The notes: generated by a model not told the origin, from the letters alone. A DNA stretch of 64,000 bases from Huiozyma naganishii CBS 8797 (GCF_000348985.1 NC_035934.1:186001-250000), one strand, 5' to 3'. Shown: positions 21,853 through 31,385, counted from the stretch's first letter. Numbers and translations: made by a program.

Positions 21853-24800
21853 ATGGAAATCACAGTGGAATACGATCTATCGGTCCTTACCACTCCTGTT
21901 GATTCAGGTTTCTGTTGCTTTGAAAGAGTGCCCTCCATTATGCCGGAGTTGCTGAACCCACTCGTCGATGCTGTATTCAATTGTCAGGATGTGGAGGCGT
22001 CCCCTTTAAGAAAAGTGTACTCTTCGTTACATGATATACCGTTCATTTTGTTGGTTCCGCCTACCTTTGCTCTTTGGTACTACGATGACAGAAACACGAA
22101 ATTTCCTCTCCATGAATTGTGCCATTCTCCGGAGTTTGTCTCTTCTCACATATTAACACGATATTCGGGGAAAGATAACAAACCAATAGATACAGATTTG
22201 TCCAGGCTACGAGCAGTTAGGGAGGCAAAATTTTGTACTTTTAATGGGAAAATCATCAATGGATTGTTTTCCAAACAGTCCCTCTACACAACGGACGGGT
22301 TTTCCTTTAGAAGCACGAGGCGAATCCTAAAATATGAAACTTTAGACCACTTTCAGAATTACTTGCAAGGCAGTTCCACCTTTATTTTGATTTACATAGA
22401 CCAACCTTTGATAGACACAAATAGATTGTTGAAATGTGAGGATCTTGACTGTTTCCCGAACTTGACCATAAACACAACCCCATCGACAAGATCCTTGGCC
22501 AATTTATCATCAGCAGAGGTCCCTCCGCAGAGGAATCCGCTGCTGAATAGCATGATCCACGCTCAATATAACTGGAAGTTCCGGGCGGTGTTTCAAAACT
22601 ATAGGAAAGAGATCACGCAGTCTGAGAGCATGCTGATTCCAGGTTTCCGAAAAACGATAGACAAGATATATGACGGGCTCGATAACTCCTTTCATACAAT
22701 ACCCACTATAAGACAACTCATACAAGAATACGTTGAGCAGAATGTTTATGATGACGTATGGCAAGTTCTAATAAACAGAAATAATGCTGAGGGGGAGAAG
22801 GAGAAACAGTCAGAGAGTTCTGATATTTTCCGGTTTATCTCGCTAGACCAACTGGACACGGATTTTTATAAAGCCAAGTTTTCTAAATTTTATCTCAAGG
22901 ACATCGTACAATTAGAGAAGAACATTTCGAAGGCAACAAAATCTTTTGAAAATCTATCGGTAACACATACTTATGTGGAGAAATGTAGAGTGTTGGTAGA
23001 GACATTACAAATATTATCGAAACCCGTTAAAAGGGTAGGAGGTTACCAGGTCCCAATTACAGCAGATACTTTGGTCAGTCTTTTCATCTTGCTGATTAAG
23101 AGAACAAAGATGAAAAACATCAGGTGTCATTTGTACTATCTACAAAATTTCCACCAAGACGAAAACAGCATTAAGTTTGGATTATTGGGTTACGCAATAT
23201 CCACTTTAGAAGCTGTGATATGCTACTTAGAAACGATTGAAACAGATAAGGAGAGGTTGGACTGCATTGAAAAAAACGACGCTAATCTAGAAGAGTTCCT
23301 GACTTTATTGACACGCTCAAAATGTGTGTCTAATGAGGGGCTTGACTTATCAAAATATTCCCACAACTTCAGATATAGGAATGGCGATGGTAATTCCACA
23401 CTTTCACTGTGCATCATCAACTTCAAGAACGACATATTCTTTGAGTTACTTTCAGAAAACTATGAATCGTACTTTGCCTTTGAAGATTTACTAGAGGATC
23501 AAACTACAGAAGGGACGACCCTTCTCATGCAATCATTACAACATAGCAATCATGAAATAACAGAATATTTGACAGACATAATGCTTAAGAACAGTACCGA
23601 GGAAGAGTTATACTATTATTGTGGAAAAAGAGATAAATACAAGCGTAATATTGGTCATTATATATGCGGACAGCAGACCCTGCTACAGAAAATTGGTAAA
23701 TACATAAAATGGGACAGCAAAGATTGCACTGGTCAGACGCCATTATGTGTGATTTTTAGAAGTTACGATCAAGCTTTCTACGATGTCATGGTTGAAACAT
23801 CTTTTGCTATTGCAGTTGAATGGTACAGTACTGTTAAGAATTCAAAATTTTGTTTTCGGGATCATACAGACAGTAAGGGAAATACTCTACTGCATATAAT
23901 AAAGTGCAACATATCGTTTCTTTTACAATCGCCCGATGTTGACATCAACAAAGTGAACAGTCAAGGACTAAGTCCGTTGACAAACAATGCAATGTACGAT
24001 AGAGGTGAAAACGTGGAAGCCCTCTTGAAGGATCCTAGACTGATATTCAGCAGTTTTGATTTTCTAAAACAATACCCAAATACCAAATCGGCACCTATTT
24101 TATCTCACTACTGTCTTGACAATGAGGCACCTTTCCGTAATATCATCGCCAGTCATTTCGATTTCAGGATAAGTAATAAACGCAGCGTTGTATTGACCTC
24201 TCGATCAAAGGAGGACGCCCAGGAACTTATTGGCAGCGAAGCGTTTGAACTGAAAAATCTTAAAGCTTTGTTTCGGCTTCTACTGAAGCAACATCCCTTT
24301 ACTTTTTTCCCTTTAGAAGAACTGTTGGATGAGTTGAGTGTTGTCGAAAAGACGGCTAGTTCTCGGTCTCTAATGAAATCATCGTTTTGTTCCAAGGTAT
24401 TGAAGAAACTCACATACTGTCTGGACTCGATGGTTGAAATGGAACTACTACCTACGGCCGCCTTGCAAAGTGTCGCATTATTGGAGCGGCACATAGCAAA
24501 GGAAAAGGTGACCGTGGATGAAGAGAAATTGAAAAGACGATCCAAAGATAAAAAAATGCAACCGGAAAGTATTGGAACCATTACAACTTTCCTAAAGTAC
24601 ATTTTGGAGTCCTTGCTTAAACTGAAAGGTACTATTATAGAGTTGAGGAAATTTTCCATACTATCAAAATTAAAGTCTAAAGATATTTCAGAGAGTAAAA
24701 ACATTGTTTGTACGTTGGGAGCGGAAGTGAGCAGCAAAAAAATTGGTAGAGCAATGGTCCGATACAGTACTATCGATAACAAATTTTTGGGTGAACAAAG

Positions 24801-25335
24801 TTTTGATCTACTAGTGTTTCAAATACATTTTTTTGAGAGTTGTCTAAGCAGCATCATTAACAGCATTGACCACCTCTTACATTTGAAGATACCAGAATGG
24901 TGGAAGTGTTATGGACAGCTTTTGGAACTAAGCAAAGAGGATCCGAGTGTTTTAGCACGCGAATCGGATCATAAACAGACCCCCAATGCTAGTAATAATG
25001 TTGGTACTTCGACCACCGACCATACAAGTGGCATGGGCGTATTAGGGACATTTATTGAGGGGAAAAGAATAAAAAACCAAGAACGAACTAGGGCGGCTAT
25101 CTCAGATTTACAAAGAAGGTTGAAGCTTCTGGATAATGAGATAGATACGAACAATACTTTGGTGGTAATTGAGTACTGTATCTTCATCAACTTCCAGAGT
25201 AAATTCATCCACTCCGCGATGTTGGAGAAGTGGGTCAAATTGAATATTAATCTTTTGAAGAAATCTCTATTAGATAGCAAGGAAAAACGTATTCGCAAAG
25301 AAGCGGTAAGAAGTAAAGCCAGTGACAACTCGTAG
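21853..25335 (+). CDS. VRL1: VRL1-like VPS9-domain GEF with ankyrin repeats
   Basis: The product is 1161 residues. A conserved N-terminal region (IPFILLVPPTFALWYYDD) precedes a VPS9-type domain at about residues 265-460, with the catalytic-half features PITADTLVSLFILLIKR and GLLGYAISTLEAVICYLE. Degenerate ankyrin repeats follow at about 550-760 (TTLLMQSLQHSNHEI, GNTLLHIIKCNI), and a coiled-coil/BAR-adapter-like C-terminal third. This is the layout of Vrl1 (VARP-like), partner of the sorting nexin Vin1 in the VINE endosomal coat and exchange factor for Rab5-type GTPases. The gene is split by a frameshift in the S. cerevisiae reference strain (YML002W/YML003W) but is one open frame here. MEITVEYD at 21853 is the first in-frame ATG. 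Confidence 0.85.
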   Translation: MEITVEYDLSVLTTPVDSGFCCFERVPSIMPELLNPLVDAVFNCQDVEASPLRKVYSSLHDIPFILLVPPTFALWYYDDRNTKFPLHELCHSPEFVSSHILTRYSGKDNKPIDTDLSRLRAVREAKFCTFNGKIINGLFSKQSLYTTDGFSFRSTRRILKYETLDHFQNYLQGSSTFILIYIDQPLIDTNRLLKCEDLDCFPNLTINTTPSTRSLANLSSAEVPPQRNPLLNSMIHAQYNWKFRAVFQNYRKEITQSESMLIPGFRKTIDKIYDGLDNSFHTIPTIRQLIQEYVEQNVYDDVWQVLINRNNAEGEKEKQSESSDIFRFISLDQLDTDFYKAKFSKFYLKDIVQLEKNISKATKSFENLSVTHTYVEKCRVLVETLQILSKPVKRVGGYQVPITADTLVSLFILLIKRTKMKNIRCHLYYLQNFHQDENSIKFGLLGYAISTLEAVICYLETIETDKERLDCIEKNDANLEEFLTLLTRSKCVSNEGLDLSKYSHNFRYRNGDGNSTLSLCIINFKNDIFFELLSENYESYFAFEDLLEDQTTEGTTLLMQSLQHSNHEITEYLTDIMLKNSTEEELYYYCGKRDKYKRNIGHYICGQQTLLQKIGKYIKWDSKDCTGQTPLCVIFRSYDQAFYDVMVETSFAIAVEWYSTVKNSKFCFRDHTDSKGNTLLHIIKCNISFLLQSPDVDINKVNSQGLSPLTNNAMYDRGENVEALLKDPRLIFSSFDFLKQYPNTKSAPILSHYCLDNEAPFRNIIASHFDFRISNKRSVVLTSRSKEDAQELIGSEAFELKNLKALFRLLLKQHPFTFFPLEELLDELSVVEKTASSRSLMKSSFCSKVLKKLTYCLDSMVEMELLPTAALQSVALLERHIAKEKVTVDEEKLKRRSKDKKMQPESIGTITTFLKYILESLLKLKGTIIELRKFSILSKLKSKDISESKNIVCTLGAEVSSKKIGRAMVRYSTIDNKFLGEQSFDLLVFQIHFFESCLSSIINSIDHLLHLKIPEWWKCYGQLLELSKEDPSVLARESDHKQTPNASNNVGTSTTDHTSGMGVLGTFIEGKRIKNQERTRAAISDLQRRLKLLDNEIDTNNTLVVIEYCIFINFQSKFIHSAMLEKWVKLNINLLKKSLLDSKEKRIRKEAVRSKASDNS

Positions 25336-25475
25336 CTAACTGTTTACTTTCGATCATAGCAATTCTCTGCTTTTTTCGTCCCCTTCGAAGTGGAACATTG
25401 AGGCATGGAAAAACTACCTATATAGTATATTTCACTTTATATGCATACATTTTTTAATAGATTATCGCAGCCGGT

Positions 25476-26495
25476 CTATTCTGGTTTGGCATCATCCTTT
25501 GGTGCAGCTGGTTCACCAGCACCGCTAAATAGACTGCTTGCCATGTTTCTCACGGCAGGGTTGTTCATCATTTCACTGAAGTCAGGAGTGTTCCCGCCCT
25601 TGAACTGTTCTGCCATTTGTTGAATCGCAGGGTTTTGCATCATGGATTGGATCTTTTCCATCGCACCTGGATTGGACATCATTGATTGAGCGGCCTGCAT
25701 CATCTGTGGGTTGTTCATCAAGCCTTCCAAGCCACCACTCATCAGGGAACTGAAATCGGGGAAACCACCACCAGCAGCTGGGTTAGTTTGGCCACCAGCA
25801 CTTTCAGTTGGTACCGACTTTTCTAGATTTAGCGACTCCTCCACCCTCTTCTTAGCGGTCTCGTACCCTCTCTTTGTAACTTCGGTAGCACTGTCACCTT
25901 CAATTTCTAGCACCTTCTTGTAAGCCTCTAGGGATTCCTCAAAATTCTCCTGAACGTACTTAGCGTAAGCTAGTCTAGAATAACCCTTCGAGTAAGCTGG
26001 ATCAAGCTTTATAGCTTCCTCAGCATCCTTGACAGCCTCGTCGTAGTTCTGTGAGTTGGTGTACGCAGCAGCCCTGTTAGCAAAGTAAACAGCGTTCGTG
26101 GGCAGTATCTTGATAGCCTCGGTGTATTTTTCAACAGCAAGGTCGTAGTCCTTACTGGCCACGGCCTTATTACCTTCCAGTTTCAAGGCTTCCGCCTTAG
26201 CCTTGGTCTCGGCATCTTCTTGTGGAATATTAATTTTAACAGTTTCCGTCTTGCATTCATCGGTGTTGCCCGCATTTTGGGAAGCAGCATCCAAAAGCTC
26301 GGTCAAACTCTTGCCGTTAAATTTAGACTCAATAGTGGCTGATAGCGTGTCTTTTTCGACGCCAAACACCTCGGTTAAACAATCGATGGCCACATTCAAA
26401 GAATCGATGTCATCGGCAGACACTTCAGCCTTAGAGACGACTTTGTTCAAGTAGTCGATAATAAGAGAAGACACTTCCTTGTTAGAGTAAGCCAT
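25476..26495 (-). CDS. SGT2: Sgt2, TPR cochaperone of tail-anchored protein targeting
   Basis: The product is 339 residues (S. cerevisiae 346). An N-terminal dimerisation domain (residues 1-75) binds Get4-Get5 in the family. Three TPR repeats follow at about 105-210 (EGNKAVASKDYDLAVEKYTEAI, then AVYFANRAAAYTN and YSKGYSRLAYAKY). The C-terminal Met/Gln/Asn-rich region with repeated NPQMM, NPGAM and NPAIQQM units holds hydrophobic transmembrane segments of clients. Sgt2 receives tail-anchored proteins after synthesis and passes them to Get3. TSR3 and SGT2 are adjacent in S. cerevisiae (YOR006C, YOR007C); here VRL1 lies between them, and all three are in order. Confidence 0.96.
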   Translation of the reverse strand: MAYSNKEVSSLIIDYLNKVVSKAEVSADDIDSLNVAIDCLTEVFGVEKDTLSATIESKFNGKSLTELLDAASQNAGNTDECKTETVKINIPQEDAETKAKAEALKLEGNKAVASKDYDLAVEKYTEAIKILPTNAVYFANRAAAYTNSQNYDEAVKDAEEAIKLDPAYSKGYSRLAYAKYVQENFEESLEAYKKVLEIEGDSATEVTKRGYETAKKRVEESLNLEKSVPTESAGGQTNPAAGGGFPDFSSLMSGGLEGLMNNPQMMQAAQSMMSNPGAMEKIQSMMQNPAIQQMAEQFKGGNTPDFSEMMNNPAVRNMASSLFSGAGEPAAPKDDAKPE

Positions 26496-26643
26496 GTTGG
26501 ATAGTATTCACTGGATAGTTACGACAGTGTAGAGTGAGACAGTTGCGAAGCATTGCATATACTGGTAACGTTATGTCTCTTTTAAATAAAACAAAAAAAA
26601 ATTACACCGTGGCAAAAAGACCGAAAACCGGAAAAAAAATAAA

Positions 26644-26716
26644 CTTCCCCGCCAGGACTTGAACCTGGAATCTTCTGGTTCGTAGCCAGACGCCGTGACC
26701 ATTGGGCCACGAGGAA
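26644..26716 (-). tRNA. tRNA-Arg(ACG)
   Basis: On the minus strand the 73 bases fold as a cloverleaf: acceptor TTCCTCG pairs with CGGGGAA and a G discriminator. The anticodon loop CTACGAA gives ACG, read as inosine-CG in the mature tRNA. The T arm has CCAGGTTCAAGTCCTGG, whose GGTTCAAGTCC is a B-box. No intron is present. It lies about 150 bases upstream of SGT2 and 630 bases from an old LTR. Confidence 0.96.
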
Positions 26717-27348
26717 CAAGTTTCGCGTCTTTCAAAACTTTTTTGTGCTTTCTTATTCGTTTTAATGGAATCCGTCTTTCCTTGGGTGACAGTTCTTGAC
26801 CCTGTTATTTAACAGGTCCGTCACTGTCACATTGTATTGATTGTGTCTTTTTATTTGCTGAGTCTAAATTTGGAATCTTGAGGACCCCAAATTAGCCGTT
26901 TCTTGCCGCCATGAAAAGAAAAAATACACACCCTTCTCCTAACTGATTTTGCAAATCGTCTTTGTAATGAAGCACAGGCAGACAAGATCAGTGCTAAGAT
27001 AGTCTTGAGGCTTTCAAATATACAACTCTGCCTTTACAAGAGGTCGTATTGTGGTGGTAGCAGGTTTTTCAGTAACACCGGTTTGTTTTACTAGTAATGG
27101 AATATAAGATAAATATCGCCGCCACTTCGATAACGATTGCTATTCAAAATACGTGCATCCTTATAAGTTCCAAACTTGAATGATTCATTTATCATTCAGG
27201 CAAAGTTTCCGAGGGTCCTAATCAAGAATTGGGGCATTTTTGTTAAAGGCACAAGGTTGAGTTACATTAACTCCAATACTTATTCATCTGCATAGCGTAT
27301 CATACATCAAAGTATATGTTAATTTAATTTAACCAGAAATCAGATATA

Positions 27349-27558
27349 TGTGCTAGAAGCTAAGAATGATGCTGCACTACGCATGTTTGATGTGTGGCAG
27401 GGTCTTCCAGCAGACGGTCACTGCCGAGCGCCGGAAGCTCCTCCCCCGTATACGCATTATATAGGAGAGCTACATAAACTGTCGATGAATTGTTTTCACC
27501 TTTTATATGACGATAAGCAATGTAACATTGTACAAAGCTGGATTTCCAATATCCAACA
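27349..27558 (+). mobile_element. Old solo-LTR-like element, copy A
   Basis: This stretch of 210 bases is clearly similar to 43016-43241, another repeat next to a tRNA gene. Shared blocks include CCAGCAGACGG, CGCCGGAAGC, a central TATA-like segment, and AATGTAACATTGTAC. It ends with TCCAACA, the usual 3' end of yeast Ty1/copia-type LTRs; the start TGTGCTAG is a decayed TGTTG. No target-site duplication is visible. Similarity between the two copies is only moderate, so both are old. No Ty coding sequence is in the window. Confidence 0.6.
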
Positions 27559-28532
27559 ATTATGGCAAACGCAACAGCGTCCTACGACTTCTGATCCAAA
27601 GGTTCAGTCTCTTCACATATTACAATTTTATATTTCCTAAATAATAGACAACTTCAAACAAATAACAAATCTCTGAGTAAAACAAACAAATGTTAAAATG
27701 TAAGCATAAATTATGGATCACTCCTTATAATGGATCCACAACCCATTAATATACAAAAGAAAGAGCTGTAGAAGTATTATAACATCGAAAAGTGAAAGAA
27801 ACCTCGAGACATGTGGGATCCGCATTATAAGGGACAAATATAAACTCATAAGGGCTCTACCTCTACAATTGTCAAGATAATCTTCAAGTTTCGGACTTGC
27901 CAGCTCTGAAAACTCAGCCTCACAATACCGTTGATTTCTCTAATATGTTTTGTCATTCTTGCCTTCAACTTTCGCATATTTTTTGTGATGGAGCGCTCAT
28001 ACTTGTGCCTGAAATAGGAACGTACAGTACAGCGTTCAAGATGAAAAATACTACCCGTGTACCTGTGACGCCAATAAGGACTTCCGTAATTGCTTTCCCT
28101 TTTTTCTTATTTGGATGTTTACTGAGTTAATGCCAATGCGAAGAGACAGTGCCAAAGCACACAAAAAAACAGCTACGTTTATTTTTATGATAGCAATTTA
28201 CGAAAAGCAGCAATTCTTGAAGTAATGCTACTCAGCACCTACGAGGATTGCTGGTGAACGTATGATTGAGGGAAAACATTCCTTTGTCTTGTTGAGTAAC
28301 GGTAGGGTGCTAAACCTGGAATGTGAACGTATTGTTTTCTGATCAGACCACACCAAAAAAATAACATACGATATTCCAGTGCTTATGCATCATTCTGTTT
28401 ACCTGAGTATTATGGCAGAGAGGGAGAGAAACCATTAGAAAGCAGAACAAGTACTGTCTGTCCCTAATTGTTCCGTAAGCAGTCGATATGCGCTGTTGTG
28501 GGACCGAAGTTAGTTGTCTAAAATACAATTAA

Positions 28533-28791
28533 ATAGGGTCCCTATCGGGGTGTACGGATGGAAATATACGGTTATACATTGCCGCCCTTTACAGCAGTAT
28601 ACCCGTTTCCGGAAACCTTTTTCAGGGTCCATTGTATACGGACGTCGAGCTGTGCAACATGGCGTGACACCGGTATGTGTCAAGTTGGTAAAGTGGTCTT
28701 AGGGGACGGCGTATTCAGGAAACATCATAATGAAGCGACTAAAGAAAGAAAAGTAGAGAGAAGAGATGGACCCACCTTGGATGATGGGTCC
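28533..28791. promoter_or_regulatory. Cluster of palindromes upstream of the unknown gene
   Basis: Three dyad-symmetric sites occur within 260 bases. ATAGGGTCCCTAT is at 28533-28545, the perfect 12-base palindrome GTTTCCGGAAAC is at 28605-28616, and GGACCCA (28768-28774) pairs with TGGGTCC (28785-28791) across 10 bases. The hexamer GGGTCC or its complement occurs four times (28536, 28625, 28768, 28786). A TATA box follows directly. The arrangement suggests binding sites for a dimeric regulator; which one is not known to me. Confidence 0.45.
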
Positions 28792-28800
28792 GTCCCAAAA

Positions 28801-28808
28801 TATATAAA
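28801..28808 (+). promoter_or_regulatory. TATA box of the unknown gene
   Basis: TATATAAA is 131 bases before the ATG at 28939, the usual yeast distance for a TATA-type, regulated promoter. It lies 9 bases after the GGACCCA/TGGGTCC inverted repeat. Confidence 0.6.
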
Positions 28809-28875
28809 TGGAGAGATGAATTGACGTTTATCAATTTCATCGCTTCTTCTTCCCCTTCATTTCCTGTCTAAATTT

Positions 28876-28925
28876 TTTTTATGTGTCTGGAGTTGACACA
28901 TAAAAAGAATAACAACAATTGTTAA
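28876..28925 (+). promoter_or_regulatory. Leader hairpin overlapping a 14-codon upstream frame
   Basis: Arms TTTTTATGTGTC (28876-28887) and GACACATAAAAA (28895-28906) are perfectly complementary over 12 bases around a 7-base loop, ending 32 bases before the ATG of the next gene. The left arm contains an ATG (28881-28883) that opens a frame of 14 codons ending at TAA 28923-28925. If transcription starts soon after the TATA box at 28801, the hairpin and upstream frame lie in the 5' leader and would limit or regulate translation. The structure is seen in the sequence; its role is inferred. Confidence 0.5.
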
Positions 28926-28938
28926 TACTATATTCGAA

Positions 28939-29721
28939 ATGAAGTTCTTTAATGTCGTTTGCGCTTTAGGCGCCATCCAAAAGGCCTGTGCATTCTCCTT
29001 CCCAGAAGCAGTCAAAGACACTCTAGAGTCTCAATTGAACGTAACCGCTCAATTGTTTCAATTAGTGTTCCCAGATTTTGACATTTCGGGGAAGTTGCCT
29101 GTTTTGAAGGACACGTTTTCCGAAGTCGTGGAAATCGTGACCTCAAGGGGAGGTTCAAAATTTGACATTGCCGAAGCCATCGAGAAGTTCAATAGAACAA
29201 GTACCGATTGGCTAACGGGCCTCCCCACCGATGACGAAGGCGCTGCTCAGTTGCGTTCAAATATGGCTGAGACAGCGTCGATATGGGGAGAAGTCCGAGA
29301 GGACTTTGAATCCTCCTCCCCACTGAGAAAGGTAGTAAGAAAATATATTGCTCATCAATCACAAAAGGTCGATGAGCTGGCAGTGGACTCGGAAAGCTAC
29401 GGAGATGACCTAGTGGCCCTGACAAAACACGTAGGTAAGTCATTGAAGTCTTACCGCGTAACAAAAAGGGCATTTAGGCTGCGGAAGCGTTCCGAAAATA
29501 CTGGGGATGTTGAAAGTGAACTCGCTGTTGAGACAATGGACGCGGCGGACGACCTGAAATACCTGACGGAAAACATTTTCGCGATAATTACGGGTCTCGC
29601 CTTTGTTCTGGTTTGTTGGTCACTAACCTTCCATATATGTGTTGCTGTGTTGGGAACCTTGGTTACCATCGAAGTAATAATATGGATCCTAGTGCTCGTC
29701 AAATACCTCAACGAGCGTTAA
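28939..29721 (+). CDS. Unrecognised secretory-pathway protein with two C-terminal membrane segments
   Basis: The product is 260 residues and I do not recognise the family. Residues 1-18 look like a signal peptide (hydrophobic, ending KACAF). A helical, acidic luminal domain of about 190 residues follows, with potential N-glycosylation sites NVT and NRT and basic sites (TKRAF, LRKRS) that a Kex2-type protease could cut. Two hydrophobic segments, at about 213-230 and 233-254, end in a short charged tail KYLNER. Cysteines are few, so a disulphide-rich toxin or wall protein is unlikely. The gene lies in an LTR/tRNA-rich accessory region between SGT2 and pirin, and has a TATA box, palindromic sites and a structured leader. 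Probably lineage-restricted. Confidence 0.75.
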   Translation: MKFFNVVCALGAIQKACAFSFPEAVKDTLESQLNVTAQLFQLVFPDFDISGKLPVLKDTFSEVVEIVTSRGGSKFDIAEAIEKFNRTSTDWLTGLPTDDEGAAQLRSNMAETASIWGEVREDFESSSPLRKVVRKYIAHQSQKVDELAVDSESYGDDLVALTKHVGKSLKSYRVTKRAFRLRKRSENTGDVESELAVETMDAADDLKYLTENIFAIITGLAFVLVCWSLTFHICVAVLGTLVTIEVIIWILVLVKYLNER

Positions 29722-30455
29722 GCATTCCCAGTGTACTGCATTCATATATATATATTAGTCGTGTTCATACCTTATACCTTTCTCTTTTTTCTTTTCTAGC
29801 CTGGTGTGTTAAAAATTCCCACCTGAAATAAGCGCCTAGCGTACTTTATCACAAATAAAGCTTCAGAAAAAAAAGCTGTGTAGCAAAGCATGGTTTCCTC
29901 AAAAGTTAGCAAGTATAATATAATCCGCTGTTCCAGCACCTAGAGCAAACTATCTTAATCACGCATGGCTACCACCAGTCGTGCAAGTTTTGACCTTCTT
30001 CCACTGGCAAGTTTCTGGTCTTTGGATAAAGGATGAATTTAATAATTTTAACACACGGTCGTTTAATACGACAATATCACGTGACTCCTTTACTATAATG
30101 GTTTCACTGTCCACTGGACACCTGGAAACCTCATTACTCGGGATGTACATAAGCCCATGATGTCTTTACTTTGACCTCTTTGTGACAGATTCCACAACTA
30201 AAAACCCTTATGTAGGCAAACACTTAAGCTAATTTGCCATATTCTACTTGATGTATATATACGCTTCTATACGATGATTCGCTCCCTGTATAAAGCACAG
30301 TGGGTGCGGTCTCATAATCAAGCTTCCGCATTCTAGTTCTTAGACTACCTTCAAGTAAAATATAATATAGTTATTCATTATGTGTATAAAACTTAGTGTA
30401 CAAACAAGCTCGTTATTTTAGATAGAATATAAATGCATGGCTGCTGCTGACGCCA
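29722..30455. other. Intergenic region between two convergent genes
   Basis: This stretch of 734 bases is unusually long for a convergent intergenic gap. It holds the terminator regions of the unknown gene and of pirin, and the site ATCACGTGA at 30076-30084. That site resembles a Cbf1 or CDEI element, but no AT-rich CDEII or CDEIII core follows. A short minus-strand frame at 29959-30150 shows no family features. I see no gene here. Confidence 0.4.
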
Positions 30456-31385
30456 CTACTTCTTAGCCTCTCCAGCAGCTTCGAATGCGGGCACATCCTT
30501 TTCTAGAATACCGTTACGGATGGAGGATTTCCAGCCAACAGCTCTCTCGAACCCGTTAATACCGTATTGGAAGTTTTGGAACACCTCAATGATTTTTTCT
30601 CTAGTGGTTTCCACGAAGGGACCATGTTGAATGACCGGCTGGTCCAGGATCAACCCACCAATAATGGCGAACTCGGTGTCGTCGTCGTCGACCATACCTC
30701 TGATGGCATCACCGTTGGCGTTGTAGAAGACGGTGGAGTACTGTGGGAAGACCTGGCCATCGATCTTGACGGCACCCTTCATGACGTATAGGAAGACGTT
30801 GAAGTTTGTGGGGACCTCTTGGACGAACCCTGTGCCCTTCTTGTCCGAGATGTAGTGGTAGAAGTCGACAGGGGTGTAGGCCAACTCCTTGACGGAATCA
30901 ATACCGTGCGATTTCCCACTGATGACTTTGATCTTCAAATGCTCGTTTGGTTCCGCAATAGGGATCTCAGTGCCCCTCAAGTTTCTGTACCTGGGGGCAC
31001 AGTCCTTCATGTCCTTTGGCAAGTCCACCCACAGTTGCAAACCGACCCCGGCGTCGCCGTTTTCCATCAGGACTGGGATCTCAGAGTGCATGATCCCCTT
31101 ACCTGCGGTCATGAACTGCAAGTCACCTGGACGCAGGACACCCTTGGAGCCCAAGAAATCTTCGTGGGCAATCATACCTTCACGAACGTACGTGATGGTT
31201 TCCTGCCCGTGGTGAGGGTGATCTGGGAACCCTGCAGGGTGCGAGACGGTGAAGTGATCCAGCAGTAGGAATGGCGAGAAGTTTCTCTGTCTCATGGACC
31301 CGACAGATCTCCTGACACGGGCACCGACACCTTCTTCTTGTTCCCCTGCAATAAAGTGCTTTTGGATAGTACGGAATTCTGGCAT
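30456..31385 (-). CDS. Pirin family protein
   Basis: The product is 309 residues with the pirin bicupin fold. The N-terminal cupin has RNFSPFLLLDHF, then DHPHHGQETITYVREG and GKGIMHSEIP, which supply the His/Glu metal ligands of the family. The C-terminal cupin has LYVMKGAVKIDG and GGLILDQPVIQHGPFV. Pirins are iron-binding; some act as quercetin dioxygenases and the human protein is a transcriptional cofactor. The frame extends upstream to an ATG at 31598, but a minus-strand TATA box (31536-31543) lies inside that extension and the context at 31385 (ACAACAGAAATGCC) is good, so MPEFRTIQ is taken as the start. I know of no pirin in S. cerevisiae. Confidence 0.9.
   Translation of the reverse strand: MPEFRTIQKHFIAGEQEEGVGARVRRSVGSMRQRNFSPFLLLDHFTVSHPAGFPDHPHHGQETITYVREGMIAHEDFLGSKGVLRPGDLQFMTAGKGIMHSEIPVLMENGDAGVGLQLWVDLPKDMKDCAPRYRNLRGTEIPIAEPNEHLKIKVISGKSHGIDSVKELAYTPVDFYHYISDKKGTGFVQEVPTNFNVFLYVMKGAVKIDGQVFPQYSTVFYNANGDAIRGMVDDDDTEFAIIGGLILDQPVIQHGPFVETTREKIIEVFQNFQYGINGFERAVGWKSSIRNGILEKDVPAFEAAGEAKK

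Larger units (their letters stand above)
26717..28938. other. Long gene-poor interval with LTR remnant and complex promoter
   Basis: This stretch of 2.2 kb contains no recognisable protein gene. It holds a solo-LTR-like repeat (27349-27558) and, from about 28500, the promoter and leader of the unknown gene at 28939. Frames of up to 96 codons occur at 27350-27640 and 27897-28130, but they either run through the LTR or lack an ATG start. The interval separates SGT2 from genes that are not its usual neighbours, so it marks a rearrangement or insertion site. Confidence 0.5.

Noticed and set aside
27350..27640. 96-codon frame
   Set aside because: It runs through LTR copy A and has no homology to a Ty protein; chance frame in a repeat.
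27897..28130. 77-codon frame in the intergenic region
   Set aside because: It begins at TTG, lacks an early ATG, and shows no family features or codon preference.
28939..29721. Killer-toxin precursor for the unknown gene
   Set aside because: Signal peptide and basic cleavage sites fit loosely, but the protein lacks the cysteines and domain layout of known yeast killer precursors and ends in a two-helix membrane anchor.
30076..30084. ATCACGTGA as centromere element CDEI
   Set aside because: No 80-160 base AT-rich CDEII and no CCG-containing CDEIII follow on either side. The same motif before CIN8 (15562) and GTCACGTG near 43266 also lack them.
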